Below, in pieces: positions 7,789 to 17,176 of a stretch of 64,000 nt of DNA. Below the pieces are notes generated by a model. It was given only the letters and a program-made list of their open reading frames with translations, had not been told where the DNA came from and made no database searches. A program made the position numbers and the translations under genes. How positions within the stretch are numbered: the stretch's first letter is position 1; every line of letters begins with the position of its first letter. The stretch is from Lachnospiraceae bacterium (GTDB taxonomy: Bacteria > Bacillota > Clostridia > Lachnospirales > Lachnospiraceae): assembly GCA_016283775.1 (NCBI GenBank), contig JAEENL010000141.1, forward strand, positions 33,376 to 97,375. The letters run 5' to 3'.

Positions 7789-7898
7789 GTGTATATTGCA
7801 CAAAAGAGATGGAAAAAATTGTGCAAGTTGTACATTGACCGTGTCCGCCGCCGCTGATAAACTATCTATTAGAGCAACCGATTGCGCAACTTGCGCAA
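7787..7898 (+). promoter_or_regulatory. Promoter with three tandem-palindrome operators
   Basis: The promoter is TTGACC (7835-7840), a 17-nt spacer and TAAACT (7858-7863). Three sites share the plan TTGYRCAA-N-TTGYRCAA: 7787-7803 (degenerate), 7819-7835 (overlapping -35) and 7882-7898 (perfect, TTGCGCAA twice). Starts are spaced 32 and 63 bp, close to 3 and 6 helical turns, so all lie on one face of the DNA. This suggests repression of the next gene by a cooperative dimeric regulator, possibly with looping. Confidence 0.65.
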
Positions 7899-7928
7899 CA
7901 CAGTCCAAAGATACATAGGAGAACACAC

Positions 7929-9770
7929 ATGGACAAATTTATCGTAAACATCATACACCGTCCCGAAATGGTGCCGGAGTATGCGGAAAAGATCACAGGA
8001 CAGGGCAAGGGAGAGGACATCTCAAGAAAATCCCTGCTCACGGAATCCCTGGATATCTTTAAAACACAGCAGGAATGCGCTCACAAAAACGGGCTCAAGA
8101 CGACCATCCAGATGACCTACGCAAGCCTTTTCAACGACGAAGCCGTAAGCCTTGCAAAGGAGCATCACGAAAAATACGGAGATGAGATCGCGCTCACTCT
8201 TCTCGGCCTTCCCTGCAAAGAATTCCGCGAGAAATACAAGACAAAGGATTTCTGCATCTGGATGTTCTCCATGGAGGACAAAAAATCCATAGTGGATGAT
8301 GTGTTTGGGAAATTCCGCGATATCTTCGGTTTTTATCCCGAATCCACCGGCTCCTATTATATGGATGCGGACCTTATAAACTATATCAAAGAAAAATATC
8401 CCTCCGTAAAATGCGCGGTAGCCACATGCTGGGAGGAAGGCCCCAAGGCGTACCACACCTGCAACAATTCCTGGTATACCCTGATGGACGGCGGCCCGTG
8501 GGCACCCTGGATCCCGTCCAAGGCAAACACGCATGCGCCTGCGGCAAACGAAGCCGAGGATTCCGGCATTGTTGCCATTCCGCATCTTTCACGAGATCTC
8601 CTTGCCTGCTATGACGGAAACGGCAGCAACTTCGGAACACATCCCCAGAATGTTCTCCGCGGCATGATCTATGATTCAAAGACCTGGGACTATCCTTATC
8701 TCTACAACCTCATCGACCAGTACAGAGCGCTTGCAAAGTATAACAACGGCTATGCCTACAACATGATGTTCGTGGGACCCGGCTGGATGAACAAGATGGG
8801 ACGCTGGGAGGCTCCGTATGAGCTGCTGCTCAAATCCTACGAGGACGGCTGCGCATACTACGGAAAACTGAAAAAGGAAGGCGTTCTGGTCGATATGACC
8901 ATGTCCGAGTTTGCGGACCATTATCGCAAAAAGAAAACCTACACCGAGCCTGAATGCGCTTTGTGGCGTGATATCCTTTACGGCTCCGACAAGCAGCTTT
9001 TCTGGTACTGCGACCCCTTCATGCGCGCCTGCGTAAACATGGATCAGGGCGGTGCTATCGTGGATCTCCGTCCCTATGTGGCAAAGCTCGAGTGGCCTGT
9101 GGGCATCGGAACAAAGCACGTTCAGGATGCCTCCTATCCTTTCCTTATCCAGGAAAAATACAGAGCGGGCTATTTTACCCACTATGCAGGCGAAGGAACA
9201 GTGCGCTCCGCAAAATTTTCACATAACGGCGAAGAAGTGGACCTGTGTCTCTGCCGAACCAAAGCGCATTTTTCGGAAGAAAACGGCGTAAGAACTCTCA
9301 CACTCGATCCCGTTGACATAGAATTTGCGGATGTCACCATAACCGTGCAGACCCTTGTTTCCTTTAAAGAAGGCGATTCCTCGATAAAGATCACGAGAAA
9401 GATAGTAAATTCCACAGATCCCGACGTGAGGATCGATGTGAACGAATATATGGTCGCATGCTACGGCACCACGGAATATCCTGAGGACATGACTCCCATC
9501 ACGCTCTCCGTGACCGGCAGCGCAGGAAACAAGAGCGAGATACCTTATGAATACAAATGCAGAGAGGCTGCGGAGAACGGCGCAAAGGAAGTAAGAGCCG
9601 TGATCCCGCCCATCAATACCGAGGTCTCCCTCACCTGCGACAACAAAGACGCAGAGGGATACATAAGGGAAGGCTACGCATTTTCACCCATGTTCACACT
9701 TGGGTATACCACATCCTTAAAGTGCGGAGAGGAGGTAACCACATGGCTCAGGCTCGAAAAGGAAAACTGA
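7929..9770 (+). CDS. Predicted glycosidase-like protein, function unknown
   Basis: A 613-residue cytoplasmic protein without signal peptide. The N-terminal ~350 residues look like a TIM-barrel/deacetylase-type fold (IIHRPEMVPEYAE, SMEDKKSIVDDVFGKF, STGSYYMDADLINYIKEKYP). The C-terminal ~250 residues are beta-rich, like the sugar-hydrolase accessory domain of large intracellular glycosidases. From memory it resembles the Pfam families DUF3863/DUF3864, but this was not checked. A carbohydrate role is supported by the operator-bearing promoter and by neighbouring galactanase, amylase and sugar-transport genes. Its last 28 nt overlap the next gene. Confidence 0.5.
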   Translation: MDKFIVNIIHRPEMVPEYAEKITGQGKGEDISRKSLLTESLDIFKTQQECAHKNGLKTTIQMTYASLFNDEAVSLAKEHHEKYGDEIALTLLGLPCKEFREKYKTKDFCIWMFSMEDKKSIVDDVFGKFRDIFGFYPESTGSYYMDADLINYIKEKYPSVKCAVATCWEEGPKAYHTCNNSWYTLMDGGPWAPWIPSKANTHAPAANEAEDSGIVAIPHLSRDLLACYDGNGSNFGTHPQNVLRGMIYDSKTWDYPYLYNLIDQYRALAKYNNGYAYNMMFVGPGWMNKMGRWEAPYELLLKSYEDGCAYYGKLKKEGVLVDMTMSEFADHYRKKKTYTEPECALWRDILYGSDKQLFWYCDPFMRACVNMDQGGAIVDLRPYVAKLEWPVGIGTKHVQDASYPFLIQEKYRAGYFTHYAGEGTVRSAKFSHNGEEVDLCLCRTKAHFSEENGVRTLTLDPVDIEFADVTITVQTLVSFKEGDSSIKITRKIVNSTDPDVRIDVNEYMVACYGTTEYPEDMTPITLSVTGSAGNKSEIPYEYKCREAAENGAKEVRAVIPPINTEVSLTCDNKDAEGYIREGYAFSPMFTLGYTTSLKCGEEVTTWLRLEKEN

Positions 9771-9967
9771 ATTACCGCTGTCCTTCGTGCTTTATGCGCG
9801 ACCTTGACATAGACATGTTTTACGACAAGGACAAGGACGAGTACTATTGCCTTCGTTGCCAGTACAGAGGGAACGAAGAGGACGTATTAAAGAAAAATGA
9901 GATGGCCCGTTTCAGGTACGGTGCAATGCACAAACGATTCACGGATTTTGAGGATTTCAGCAAGTGA
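9743..9967 (+). CDS. Small zinc-ribbon protein
   Basis: A 74-residue protein with two Cys pairs, CPSC (13, 16) and CLRC (36, 39), forming a rubredoxin-like zinc ribbon, followed by a charged helix. Partner and role are unknown. ATG 9743 was chosen because GGAGG (9731-9735) lies 7 nt upstream. It starts inside the preceding gene, so the two are probably translationally coupled. Confidence 0.7.
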   Translation: MAQARKGKLNYRCPSCFMRDLDIDMFYDKDKDEYYCLRCQYRGNEEDVLKKNEMARFRYGAMHKRFTDFEDFSK

Positions 9968-9999
9968 TCCGGCACCTAAACGAAAAATAACGAAAAAAA

Positions 10000-10051
10000 T
10001 TGGAAACGTTTCCAAAAAATTGTGGACAAAGTTAACATATTGTGTTAGAAT
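10000..10051 (+). promoter_or_regulatory. LacI-type operator and promoter of the galactanase locus
   Basis: TTGGAAACGTTTCCAA (10000-10015) is a perfect 16-bp palindrome with the central CG of LacI/CcpA-family operators. TGGACA (10023-10028), 17 nt and TAGAAT (10046-10051) may be the promoter. Its predicted start would fall within the SD, so the exact -10 box is uncertain. Confidence 0.6.
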
Positions 10052-10067
10052 CGTGGAGGAAAAATTG

Positions 10068-12035
10068 GTGAAAGTTAATAAAATCTTGGCCACACTGGTC
10101 GCTTTTTCCCTTGTCCTGTCATTATCCGCAGGGTGCGGCAAGGCAAAGTCGGAAGTAGGAAAGATGCCTTCCGACACGCTGTATGTCGAAAAGGTGGAAA
10201 ATCTGCCCGACGATTTCATCATGGGAATGGACGCGTCGAGCGTTATCTCCCTTGAAAACGGCGGAGTGAAATATTACGACTTCGACGGGAACGAGCAGGA
10301 TGTGTTCAAAACGCTTGCTCAGTCCGGTATCAACTATATCCGTGTAAGAGTGTGGAACGATCCGCACGATGCTGACGGAAACGGTTACGGCGGCGGAAAC
10401 TGTGACATAGACACTGCGGTCGAGATAGGAAAACGCGCCACAAAGTACGGACTTAAGCTTCTTGTAAATTTCCACTATTCCGATTTTTGGGCGGATCCCT
10501 CAAAGCAGATGTGCCCCAAGGCCTGGAAGGGCATGGAGATAGAAGAAAAGACCAAAGCCTGCTATGAGTACACTCTTGAGTGCCTCACCAAGCTCAAAAA
10601 AGCCGGTGTGGACGTCGGGATGGTACAGGTGGGAAATGAGACAAACGGCGCAATGGCCGGCGAAAAGATCTGGATGAACATCTATTATCTGATGGACGCC
10701 GGAAGCCGAGCCACCCGCGAAGTTTTCCCGAAAGCACTGGTAGCGGTGCATTTCACCAATCCGGAAAAAGTAACGAACATCGCAGACTATGCAAAAAAGC
10801 TGAACTATTACAATCTTGACTATGATGTTTTTGCATCGTCCTACTATCCTTACTGGCACGGCACTCTCGAAAACCTTTCCAAGGTCCTTACGAATGTTGC
10901 CGAGACCTACGGCAAAAAGGTGATGGTCGCGGAGACCTCCTACGCGTTTACCGTTGTGGACAGCGATCACTACGGAAACACGATCTCAGGTGACGCATCC
11001 GTTACAAAGAACTATCCCTACACAGTTCAGGGACAGGCAAACTGCGTAAGAGACGTCGTTGACACCATTGTAAACAAGACAACAAACGGCATCGGCGTGT
11101 TTTACTGGGAAGGCACCTGGATATCCTCAGGCGGCTCCTCATATGATGAAAACAAGGCACTTTGGGAAAAATACGGCTCAGGCTGGGCTTCGAGCTACGC
11201 AAAAGAGTACGACCCGAACGATGCCGGAAAATATTTCGGCGGCTGCGCTGTAGACAATCAGGCATTCTTTGACCCGACAGGTCATCCCATAGAGTCACTC
11301 AAAGTGTTCGGCCTCATGAAAGACGGAAACAAAGTCGATCTCAAGGCTGATGCCGTGGAAGACACAAATCTCATCATCGACCTCAACGGTGAGATCACGC
11401 TTCCCACAGAAGTGAATGCCGTTATGCTTGACAATTCCAAGAGCGTTATTCCGGTTGAATGGAAAAACGTTGATATAGACAAAATGAAGTCCGGCGGTGT
11501 TGCGAAATATGACATTGTCGGCACGGCCGGCGGAATGGACGCCCACTGCTATGTTTCCATGGTGGAGTTCAATTTCCTCAAGAATTACAGTTTTGAAGAC
11601 GCCGACGAAGCACCGTGGAAGGCAAAAGCCAACAAAGCCATGGATGAGCTTAAGGTCGAAGACAAAGCGACCGATTCCCTCACAGGCACAAAGCACTATC
11701 ATTTCTGGAGCGGAAATCCGAACACCGTCGACTTTGACCTCTGGCAGGAAATCAGCGACCTGCCGTCCGGAACCTACAGATTTGCGATATCCACCATGGG
11801 CGGAGACTGCGGAACGCAGAACAATTACGCCTATGTAAAGATAAACGGCGAGATTGTCGCCAAAAGCGAAGCCATTTTCACAAGTTACAACGAGTGGCAT
11901 GACAGCATCATAGACAGCTTCAGTTACAACGCGGGCGACACCCTGGAAGTCGGCATTCACGTGGAATGCGCGGGCGAAGGAAACGGCGCGTGGGGCAAGA
12001 TCGACGATGCGCTTTTGAATTCCGTATCTAAGTAG
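10068..12035 (+). CDS. GH53 endo-beta-1,4-galactanase lipoprotein
   Basis: Family GH53 enzymes cleave the beta-1,4-galactan side chains of pectin. The 655-residue protein has a lipoprotein signal (lipobox SAGC, Cys23) and a catalytic barrel from about residue 50 to 400. Expected catalytic glutamates are Glu191 in QVGNETNG (acid/base) and Glu289 in VAETSYAF (nucleophile). A Big_4-like Ig module (about 455-535) and a C-terminal jelly-roll domain (about 535-655) resembling galactan-binding modules follow. GTG 10068 is the start: GGAGGA lies 7 nt before it, and longer in-frame extensions would precede the signal peptide. It leads a probable operon with the amylase-like and transport genes. Confidence 0.9.
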   Translation: MKVNKILATLVAFSLVLSLSAGCGKAKSEVGKMPSDTLYVEKVENLPDDFIMGMDASSVISLENGGVKYYDFDGNEQDVFKTLAQSGINYIRVRVWNDPHDADGNGYGGGNCDIDTAVEIGKRATKYGLKLLVNFHYSDFWADPSKQMCPKAWKGMEIEEKTKACYEYTLECLTKLKKAGVDVGMVQVGNETNGAMAGEKIWMNIYYLMDAGSRATREVFPKALVAVHFTNPEKVTNIADYAKKLNYYNLDYDVFASSYYPYWHGTLENLSKVLTNVAETYGKKVMVAETSYAFTVVDSDHYGNTISGDASVTKNYPYTVQGQANCVRDVVDTIVNKTTNGIGVFYWEGTWISSGGSSYDENKALWEKYGSGWASSYAKEYDPNDAGKYFGGCAVDNQAFFDPTGHPIESLKVFGLMKDGNKVDLKADAVEDTNLIIDLNGEITLPTEVNAVMLDNSKSVIPVEWKNVDIDKMKSGGVAKYDIVGTAGGMDAHCYVSMVEFNFLKNYSFEDADEAPWKAKANKAMDELKVEDKATDSLTGTKHYHFWSGNPNTVDFDLWQEISDLPSGTYRFAISTMGGDCGTQNNYAYVKINGEIVAKSEAIFTSYNEWHDSIIDSFSYNAGDTLEVGIHVECAGEGNGAWGKIDDALLNSVSK

Positions 12036-12056
12036 AGTTTAAGGAGGGGACGACTG

Positions 12057-13670
12057 ATGTACCGGGTATCGATAAAAAAGACCGCTTCATTGCTGATAAC
12101 GTCCTTTATCCTTTTATCATCTTCCGTCCTCGGAGGATGCGGAAAAAAAACAGTCGACCCGGTCGACGACAATTACAGGGTTTTTTATGAGATCTTTGTC
12201 GGATCGTTCTCGGATTCAAACGGGGACGGCGTGGGAGATATCCGCGGCATCATAAACCGCATGGATTATCTGAACGACGGCGACATAAACTCGGGAAAAA
12301 GCCTTGGGATCCAGGGCATCTGGCTTTCCCCGATCCTTGCTTCCCATTCCTATCACAAGTACGATGTCACGAACTACTACAAAATAGACCAGAAATTCGG
12401 AACAGACGATGACCTTAAGGAACTTTTAAAGATCTGCGACGAAAGAAATGTCAAGGTCATAATGGATCTGGTGCTCAATCACACCGCATCCGACAACCTC
12501 TGGTTTTCAAAGTTCACGAGCGCTCATAAGAGCGGTGACACATCAAATGAATATTACGATTTTTACAGCTGGGCAAAAAAAGACGAGATCCCCGGAGGGC
12601 GCACCTTCAGGCAGATACCGGGTTGCACCGATCAGTATTATGAATGCAATTTCTCAACGGACATGCCCGAGCTCAACTTTGACAATACCGCAGTACGTCA
12701 GGCGGTACTCGATCTTGCGAAATACTGGATCGATATGGGAATAGACGGATTCAGGTTTGATGCCGTGAAGTACGTTTATTACGGCGACACGGTAAATTCC
12801 GTGAAATTCTGGGACTGGTTCATGAAAGAACTCCGCGCCTACGACCCTGATATCTACTGCGTCGGAGAGTGCTGGTCGGGAGATGCCGAGACACTGGAAT
12901 ATGTAAAAGCGGTCAATTGCTTCAACTTCCAGATCGCGCAGGCTGAAGGCTTTACCGCAAATGCGGTAAAAAAGAGCAGCGCTGTATCGGTTTTCACAAA
13001 CTATGTCGAGACCTATCAGGACAAGGTGCAGGCAGCATCTCCCGAATACGGGATGCCGGTCGCGTTCCTTTCAAACCATGACATGGACCGCTCTGCGGGA
13101 TACATGATGCTCGCAAACCAGTGGCCACAGATGGCTGCAAACCTCTACATACTGAGTCCGGGATCGCCTTTCATCTATTATGGTGAAGAGATCGCGGCAA
13201 AGGGCACCAGAGGCGGCGCGATGACCGACGCCAACAGACGCCTTGCAATGAACTGGGGCGACGGAGACACAGTAAAAGACCCTGTCGGCGCGGATTATCC
13301 ATATTCCAAGCAGACAAACGGCACGGTAAAGGAACAGCTTGAAAACGAGGGCAGCCTTTTACACTACTACGAAAAGCTCATCTCATTAAGGGTAAAATAT
13401 CCTGAGATAGCACGGGGTGACTACAAGTCGCTCACATACAGCAAAAACACCTTCGGCGGATTTGAGATATTTTACGAAGGAGATATCACCTGGCTTTTCC
13501 ACAACACAAACGACACAGAGACCACGGTGGACCTTAGCGAATGCAGCGCATTTACGGCAAAGGACGTGAAGGTCATGGATTTTATAGGCCAGGGAACGGC
13601 ATCGATCTCGGGAACGGAGCTCACGATAGGCCCGAGGACAAGCGTCATCGTAAAGAAGACGGACAAATGA
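12057..13670 (+). CDS. GH13 alpha-amylase-family lipoprotein
   Basis: A 537-residue secreted lipoprotein (lipobox LGGC, Cys28) of glycoside hydrolase family 13, acting on alpha-linked glucans outside the membrane. All four classical regions are present: DLVLNH (137-142), GFRFDAVK with nucleophile Asp235, VGECW with acid/base Glu271, and FLSNHD with Asp342. The exact specificity (alpha-amylase, neopullulanase or alpha-glucosidase) cannot be read from these motifs. It sits 21 nt after the galactanase gene with a strong AAGGAGGGG site, so it is likely co-transcribed. An alpha-glucan enzyme next to a galactanase suggests the linked transporter may carry more than one oligosaccharide. Confidence 0.9.
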   Translation: MYRVSIKKTASLLITSFILLSSSVLGGCGKKTVDPVDDNYRVFYEIFVGSFSDSNGDGVGDIRGIINRMDYLNDGDINSGKSLGIQGIWLSPILASHSYHKYDVTNYYKIDQKFGTDDDLKELLKICDERNVKVIMDLVLNHTASDNLWFSKFTSAHKSGDTSNEYYDFYSWAKKDEIPGGRTFRQIPGCTDQYYECNFSTDMPELNFDNTAVRQAVLDLAKYWIDMGIDGFRFDAVKYVYYGDTVNSVKFWDWFMKELRAYDPDIYCVGECWSGDAETLEYVKAVNCFNFQIAQAEGFTANAVKKSSAVSVFTNYVETYQDKVQAASPEYGMPVAFLSNHDMDRSAGYMMLANQWPQMAANLYILSPGSPFIYYGEEIAAKGTRGGAMTDANRRLAMNWGDGDTVKDPVGADYPYSKQTNGTVKEQLENEGSLLHYYEKLISLRVKYPEIARGDYKSLTYSKNTFGGFEIFYEGDITWLFHNTNDTETTVDLSECSAFTAKDVKVMDFIGQGTASISGTELTIGPRTSVIVKKTDK

Positions 13671-13677
13671 GTTATTA

Positions 13678-13702
13678 AAGCGGATAGCCCGCTTTAAAAT
13701 AA
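13678..13702 (+). promoter_or_regulatory. Intercistronic hairpin before the binding-protein gene
   Basis: TTAAAGCGG and CCGCTTTAA form a 9-bp stem with a short loop, without a T-tract. It may be a processing or mRNA-stabilising hairpin that lets the downstream binding-protein message accumulate separately. Confidence 0.5.
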
Positions 13703-13720
13703 AAAAGAGGAGAGAAAAAT

Positions 13721-15553
13721 ATGAAGAAAAGAATCACAAGACTTTTCGCATTTGCCATGGCTCTTGTTATGGTAGTCGCTCTTGCGGCATGCGGAAAGAA
13801 AAAAGACGAAACCGACAACGGCGGAAAGACCGATCTTAATGCTCTTGCAGGCGATTACAACATCGTCGTATGGGTATCGGAGTCCGCAGGCGTTACCGAT
13901 CTTACCGACACTCAGATCAAGAGATTCTGCGAAGAGAATCCCGGGATCAAGATCAATGCCCGTATCGAGGGTATCACAGAGGCTGAGTCCGCATCCCAGA
14001 TGATCACATCTGTTGAGGACGGCGCAGATCTCTATTGCTTCGCACAGGACCAGCTTGTTCGTCTTGTTCAGGCAGGCGCACTTGCAAAGCTTGGTGAGGC
14101 TACACAGAAGACAGTTACCGAGCTCAATGACAAGACATCCGTACAGGCAGCCACAGTTGGCGATGTTATGTACTGCTATCCTCTTACTTCGGATAACGGT
14201 TACTATATGTACTATGACAAGAGCGTCATCCCTGCAGAGCACCTTGATTCCCTTGAGGACATCATTGCAGACTGCGAGAAGGCAGGAAAGATGTTCTCCA
14301 TGGAGCTTACAACCTCCGCTTGGTACAACGCAGCATTCTTCTTCGCTACCGGTTGCGTATCTGAATGGCAGATCGGCAGCGACGGCCAGTTCACAGGCGT
14401 TAACGACACATTCAACTCCGACAACGGTGTTATCGCATTAAAGGGAATGCAGAAGCTTCTCAAGTCCCCCAGCTTCAACTCTTCTTCCGCAGGTGCTGAC
14501 TTTGCTGCAGCTGTTCCTTCGGCAGTAGTTGTTTCCGGTACATGGGCAAGCTCCGCAGTTAAGGAAGCTCTTGGCGAGAACTATGCAGCTACCGATCTTC
14601 CTTCCTTCACAGTAGACGGAAAGAGCTATCACCTTGGTTCATTCTCAGGCTGCAAGCTCATCGGTGTTAAGCCCCAGACAGACGCAAAGAAGGCAGCAGT
14701 CCTTCAGCAGCTTGCTCTTTACCTCTCCAACGAGAAGTGCCAGCTTGAGAGATTCGACCTTGTAGGTTGGGGTCCTTCAAACCTCGGCGCACAGAAGAAC
14801 GATGCCGTTCAGTCCGATATCGCTCTTGCAGCTCTTGCAAAGCAGGCTGAGTATGCTATCCCTCAGGGCCAGATCCACGGTTCATGGTGGGATATCGCAA
14901 AGGTTTATGCAGTATCCGCTCAGACAGCAAACACAGACGCAGAACTTAAGGATGCTCTTCAGACATATCAGGATACCATCAACGGTCTCTTCGCTATGAG
15001 CGTTGACGAGAAGGAAGCTTGGTCTGTTATCGGTTCCATGAACGGTGACGGCTGGGCAAATGATATCCCCATGGTTTGCGATTCACAGGGCGTATGGCAT
15101 TCAGATGTCATCAACTTCAAGGCAGGCGATGAGTTCAAGGCACGTCAGGGCAAGAGCTGGGATGTAAACATCGGTTCCGACGGCGCTCTCAACGGACCTA
15201 ACTTCACCATCACAGAGGATGGCCCCGGATTCGTTAAGTTCACATTTGACAAGGCAAGCACAACAGGTACCCTTACCATCGAGAAGACCTCCGATATCTA
15301 TGGTTTCACCATCATCGGTTCCATCAACGGTGACGGCTGGTCCATCGACCTTCCCATGGAGATCCAGGCTGACGGTTCATGGCTTACCACAGAAGCATAC
15401 AACCTCAATGCAGGTGATGAGTTCAAGGCTCGTCAGGGCAAGAACTGGGATGTTAACTATGGTGTAAACGGTGAAAACTACAAGGTTGAGACTGCAGGCA
15501 CATACTTCATCAAGCTTACAGCAGACAAGACCATCGAGCTTATCGCAAAGTGA
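13721..15553 (+). CDS. Sugar-binding lipoprotein with two fused C-terminal domains
   Basis: The N-terminal part (Cys24 lipobox LAAC, then about residues 40-425) is an MBP-like extracellular solute-binding protein for an ABC sugar importer. Two homologous beta domains follow, about residues 434-522 and 527-609, each opening with a W/F-x-I-I-GS-x-NGDGW motif and containing AGDEFKARQGKxWDVN. They resemble the X25/SusE-SusF type starch-binding modules, which would give extra affinity for long glucans. Codon choice is strongly biased (GCT, CTT, AAG), as in a highly expressed gene. Two permease genes follow after a terminator-like hairpin. Confidence 0.85.
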   Translation: MKKRITRLFAFAMALVMVVALAACGKKKDETDNGGKTDLNALAGDYNIVVWVSESAGVTDLTDTQIKRFCEENPGIKINARIEGITEAESASQMITSVEDGADLYCFAQDQLVRLVQAGALAKLGEATQKTVTELNDKTSVQAATVGDVMYCYPLTSDNGYYMYYDKSVIPAEHLDSLEDIIADCEKAGKMFSMELTTSAWYNAAFFFATGCVSEWQIGSDGQFTGVNDTFNSDNGVIALKGMQKLLKSPSFNSSSAGADFAAAVPSAVVVSGTWASSAVKEALGENYAATDLPSFTVDGKSYHLGSFSGCKLIGVKPQTDAKKAAVLQQLALYLSNEKCQLERFDLVGWGPSNLGAQKNDAVQSDIALAALAKQAEYAIPQGQIHGSWWDIAKVYAVSAQTANTDAELKDALQTYQDTINGLFAMSVDEKEAWSVIGSMNGDGWANDIPMVCDSQGVWHSDVINFKAGDEFKARQGKSWDVNIGSDGALNGPNFTITEDGPGFVKFTFDKASTTGTLTIEKTSDIYGFTIIGSINGDGWSIDLPMEIQADGSWLTTEAYNLNAGDEFKARQGKNWDVNYGVNGENYKVETAGTYFIKLTADKTIELIAK

Positions 15554-15598
15554 TCATCTTTACAGCAGAATAGCAACACCTTAAACAGGCTTACTGAG

Positions 15599-15632
15599 CC
15601 GCGCGGGAGGTCAGCCTCCTGCGCGGTTTTTT
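15599..15632 (+). terminator. Terminator between binding protein and permease genes
   Basis: CCGCGCGGGAGG/CCTCCTGCGCGG stem with loop TCAG and six T. It lies inside the transport operon and probably gives partial read-through, so the binding protein outnumbers the permeases. Confidence 0.9.
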
Positions 15633-15655
15633 AAAAAGAGAAGGGCTTTGGGCTT

Positions 15656-17176
15656 ATGAAAAGATTAACCACATCGGAATATATAAGACTTAATTTCTTT
15701 CAAAAGATCCTGTACAAGCTTGCCTGCTTCTTTGCCGCGGTATTCAAGCTTTTTGCGGATATAGGAAAAGGCATTGGAAAAGGCGTAAAAGGCCTTTTTA
15801 AAGGTATCGGAAAAGATCTTAAGGATTTTGCCACCATCTTTGCAAAAGGATCCTGGCGCACAAAAGTGTCCTATTTCATTTTCGGCTTTGGAAATCTTGC
15901 ATGCGGGCAGATAGTGAGGGGCCTGCTTTTCCTGCTTTTCCAGGTCGCATTCATCGGCTATACCTTTACCATAGGTGCCGGATGGATGGCTAAGCTTGAC
16001 AATCTCGGAGACATAGGAGCACATGAGGAATACAGCCCGATCTATGACGCATATGTGCGTGTGGACGGCGACGATTCGTTCAAGATCATGCTTTACGGCG
16101 TGCTCTCGCTTATCCTGTGTCTTGTTTTCATATTCGTTTGGCGCATGAGCTTCCATCAGAGCTACGAAAACGATCAGCTCCTTGCAAAAGGCAAAAAGGT
16201 GCCCAAGTTCAAGGATGACTTAAGAGAGATCGTTGACGCCAAGTTCCACAAGACTCTGCTTACGGTCCCGATCATCGGAATCTCCATGTTCACGGTGTTC
16301 CCGACGCTGTTCATGGTTCTTGTGGCATTTACAAACTATGACGGCGCGCATGACGGCTATTCCAACCTTTACACCTGGAGAGGCTGGCAGAATTTTGCGG
16401 AGTTGTTCAATACGACCTCGTCAAATCTCGGCTATGCTTTCAAGCATATCCTCGGATGGACGCTGGTATGGGCGGTTTTTGCCACATTTTCCAACTATTT
16501 CCTGGGAATGCTGCTCGCCATCCTCATCAACAAAAAGGGCATAAAGCTCAAAAAACTGTGGAGAGGCATTTTCGTTATGACGATAGCCATCCCGCAGTTC
16601 ATTTCACTTCTCTATATGTCAAAGCTTTTTGCCAAGAACGGACTTATCAACGCATTCCTCATCAAGATGGGATTTTTGTCGGTTCCTTTTGATTTCTGGG
16701 CGAATACGATGGCGTCAAGGATATTGCTGATCGTGATTAATATCTGGATCGGTGTTCCTTATCTCATGCTTATCGCGACCGGTATCCTCATGAACATCCC
16801 CGAGGACCTTTACGAATCCGCAAAGATAGACGGCGCGAATCCCTGGCAGCAGTACACAAAGATCACGCTTCCCTACATGCTCTTCATCACGGGGCCGTAT
16901 CTTCTCACAAGTTTCATAGGAAACATCAACAACTTCAACGTTGTTTACCTGCTCGGAGGCGGCGCGGTACCCAATCCCAAGCTTCTTACATCAGGCGGAA
17001 CGGCCAGCGACGTAGACCTTCTGATAACCTGGCTGTTCAAGATAACAACGGGAACGGAGAGCAATTACAAGCTGGCTTCGGTCATCGGTATCATGATCTT
17101 CATAGTGGTTTCCATTATTTCCGTCATCGGCTTCAATGCGATGCCATCTACCAAGAATGAGGAGGATTTCCAATGA
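15656..17176 (+). CDS. ABC sugar transporter permease, MalF/GanP type
   Basis: A 506-residue inner-membrane permease. The EAA loop contacting the ATPase is EDLYESAKIDGANPWQQY (about residues 380-400). It is longer than simple permeases because of an N-terminal extension rich in Gly/Lys (IGKGIGKGVKGLFKGIGKDL, about residues 40-60), predicted amphipathic, and extra membrane segments at about 75-110 and 145-165. Such extended MalF proteins occur with large oligosaccharide importers. The next permease starts 4 nt before its stop. Confidence 0.9.
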   Translation: MKRLTTSEYIRLNFFQKILYKLACFFAAVFKLFADIGKGIGKGVKGLFKGIGKDLKDFATIFAKGSWRTKVSYFIFGFGNLACGQIVRGLLFLLFQVAFIGYTFTIGAGWMAKLDNLGDIGAHEEYSPIYDAYVRVDGDDSFKIMLYGVLSLILCLVFIFVWRMSFHQSYENDQLLAKGKKVPKFKDDLREIVDAKFHKTLLTVPIIGISMFTVFPTLFMVLVAFTNYDGAHDGYSNLYTWRGWQNFAELFNTTSSNLGYAFKHILGWTLVWAVFATFSNYFLGMLLAILINKKGIKLKKLWRGIFVMTIAIPQFISLLYMSKLFAKNGLINAFLIKMGFLSVPFDFWANTMASRILLIVINIWIGVPYLMLIATGILMNIPEDLYESAKIDGANPWQQYTKITLPYMLFITGPYLLTSFIGNINNFNVVYLLGGGAVPNPKLLTSGGTASDVDLLITWLFKITTGTESNYKLASVIGIMIFIVVSIISVIGFNAMPSTKNEEDFQ

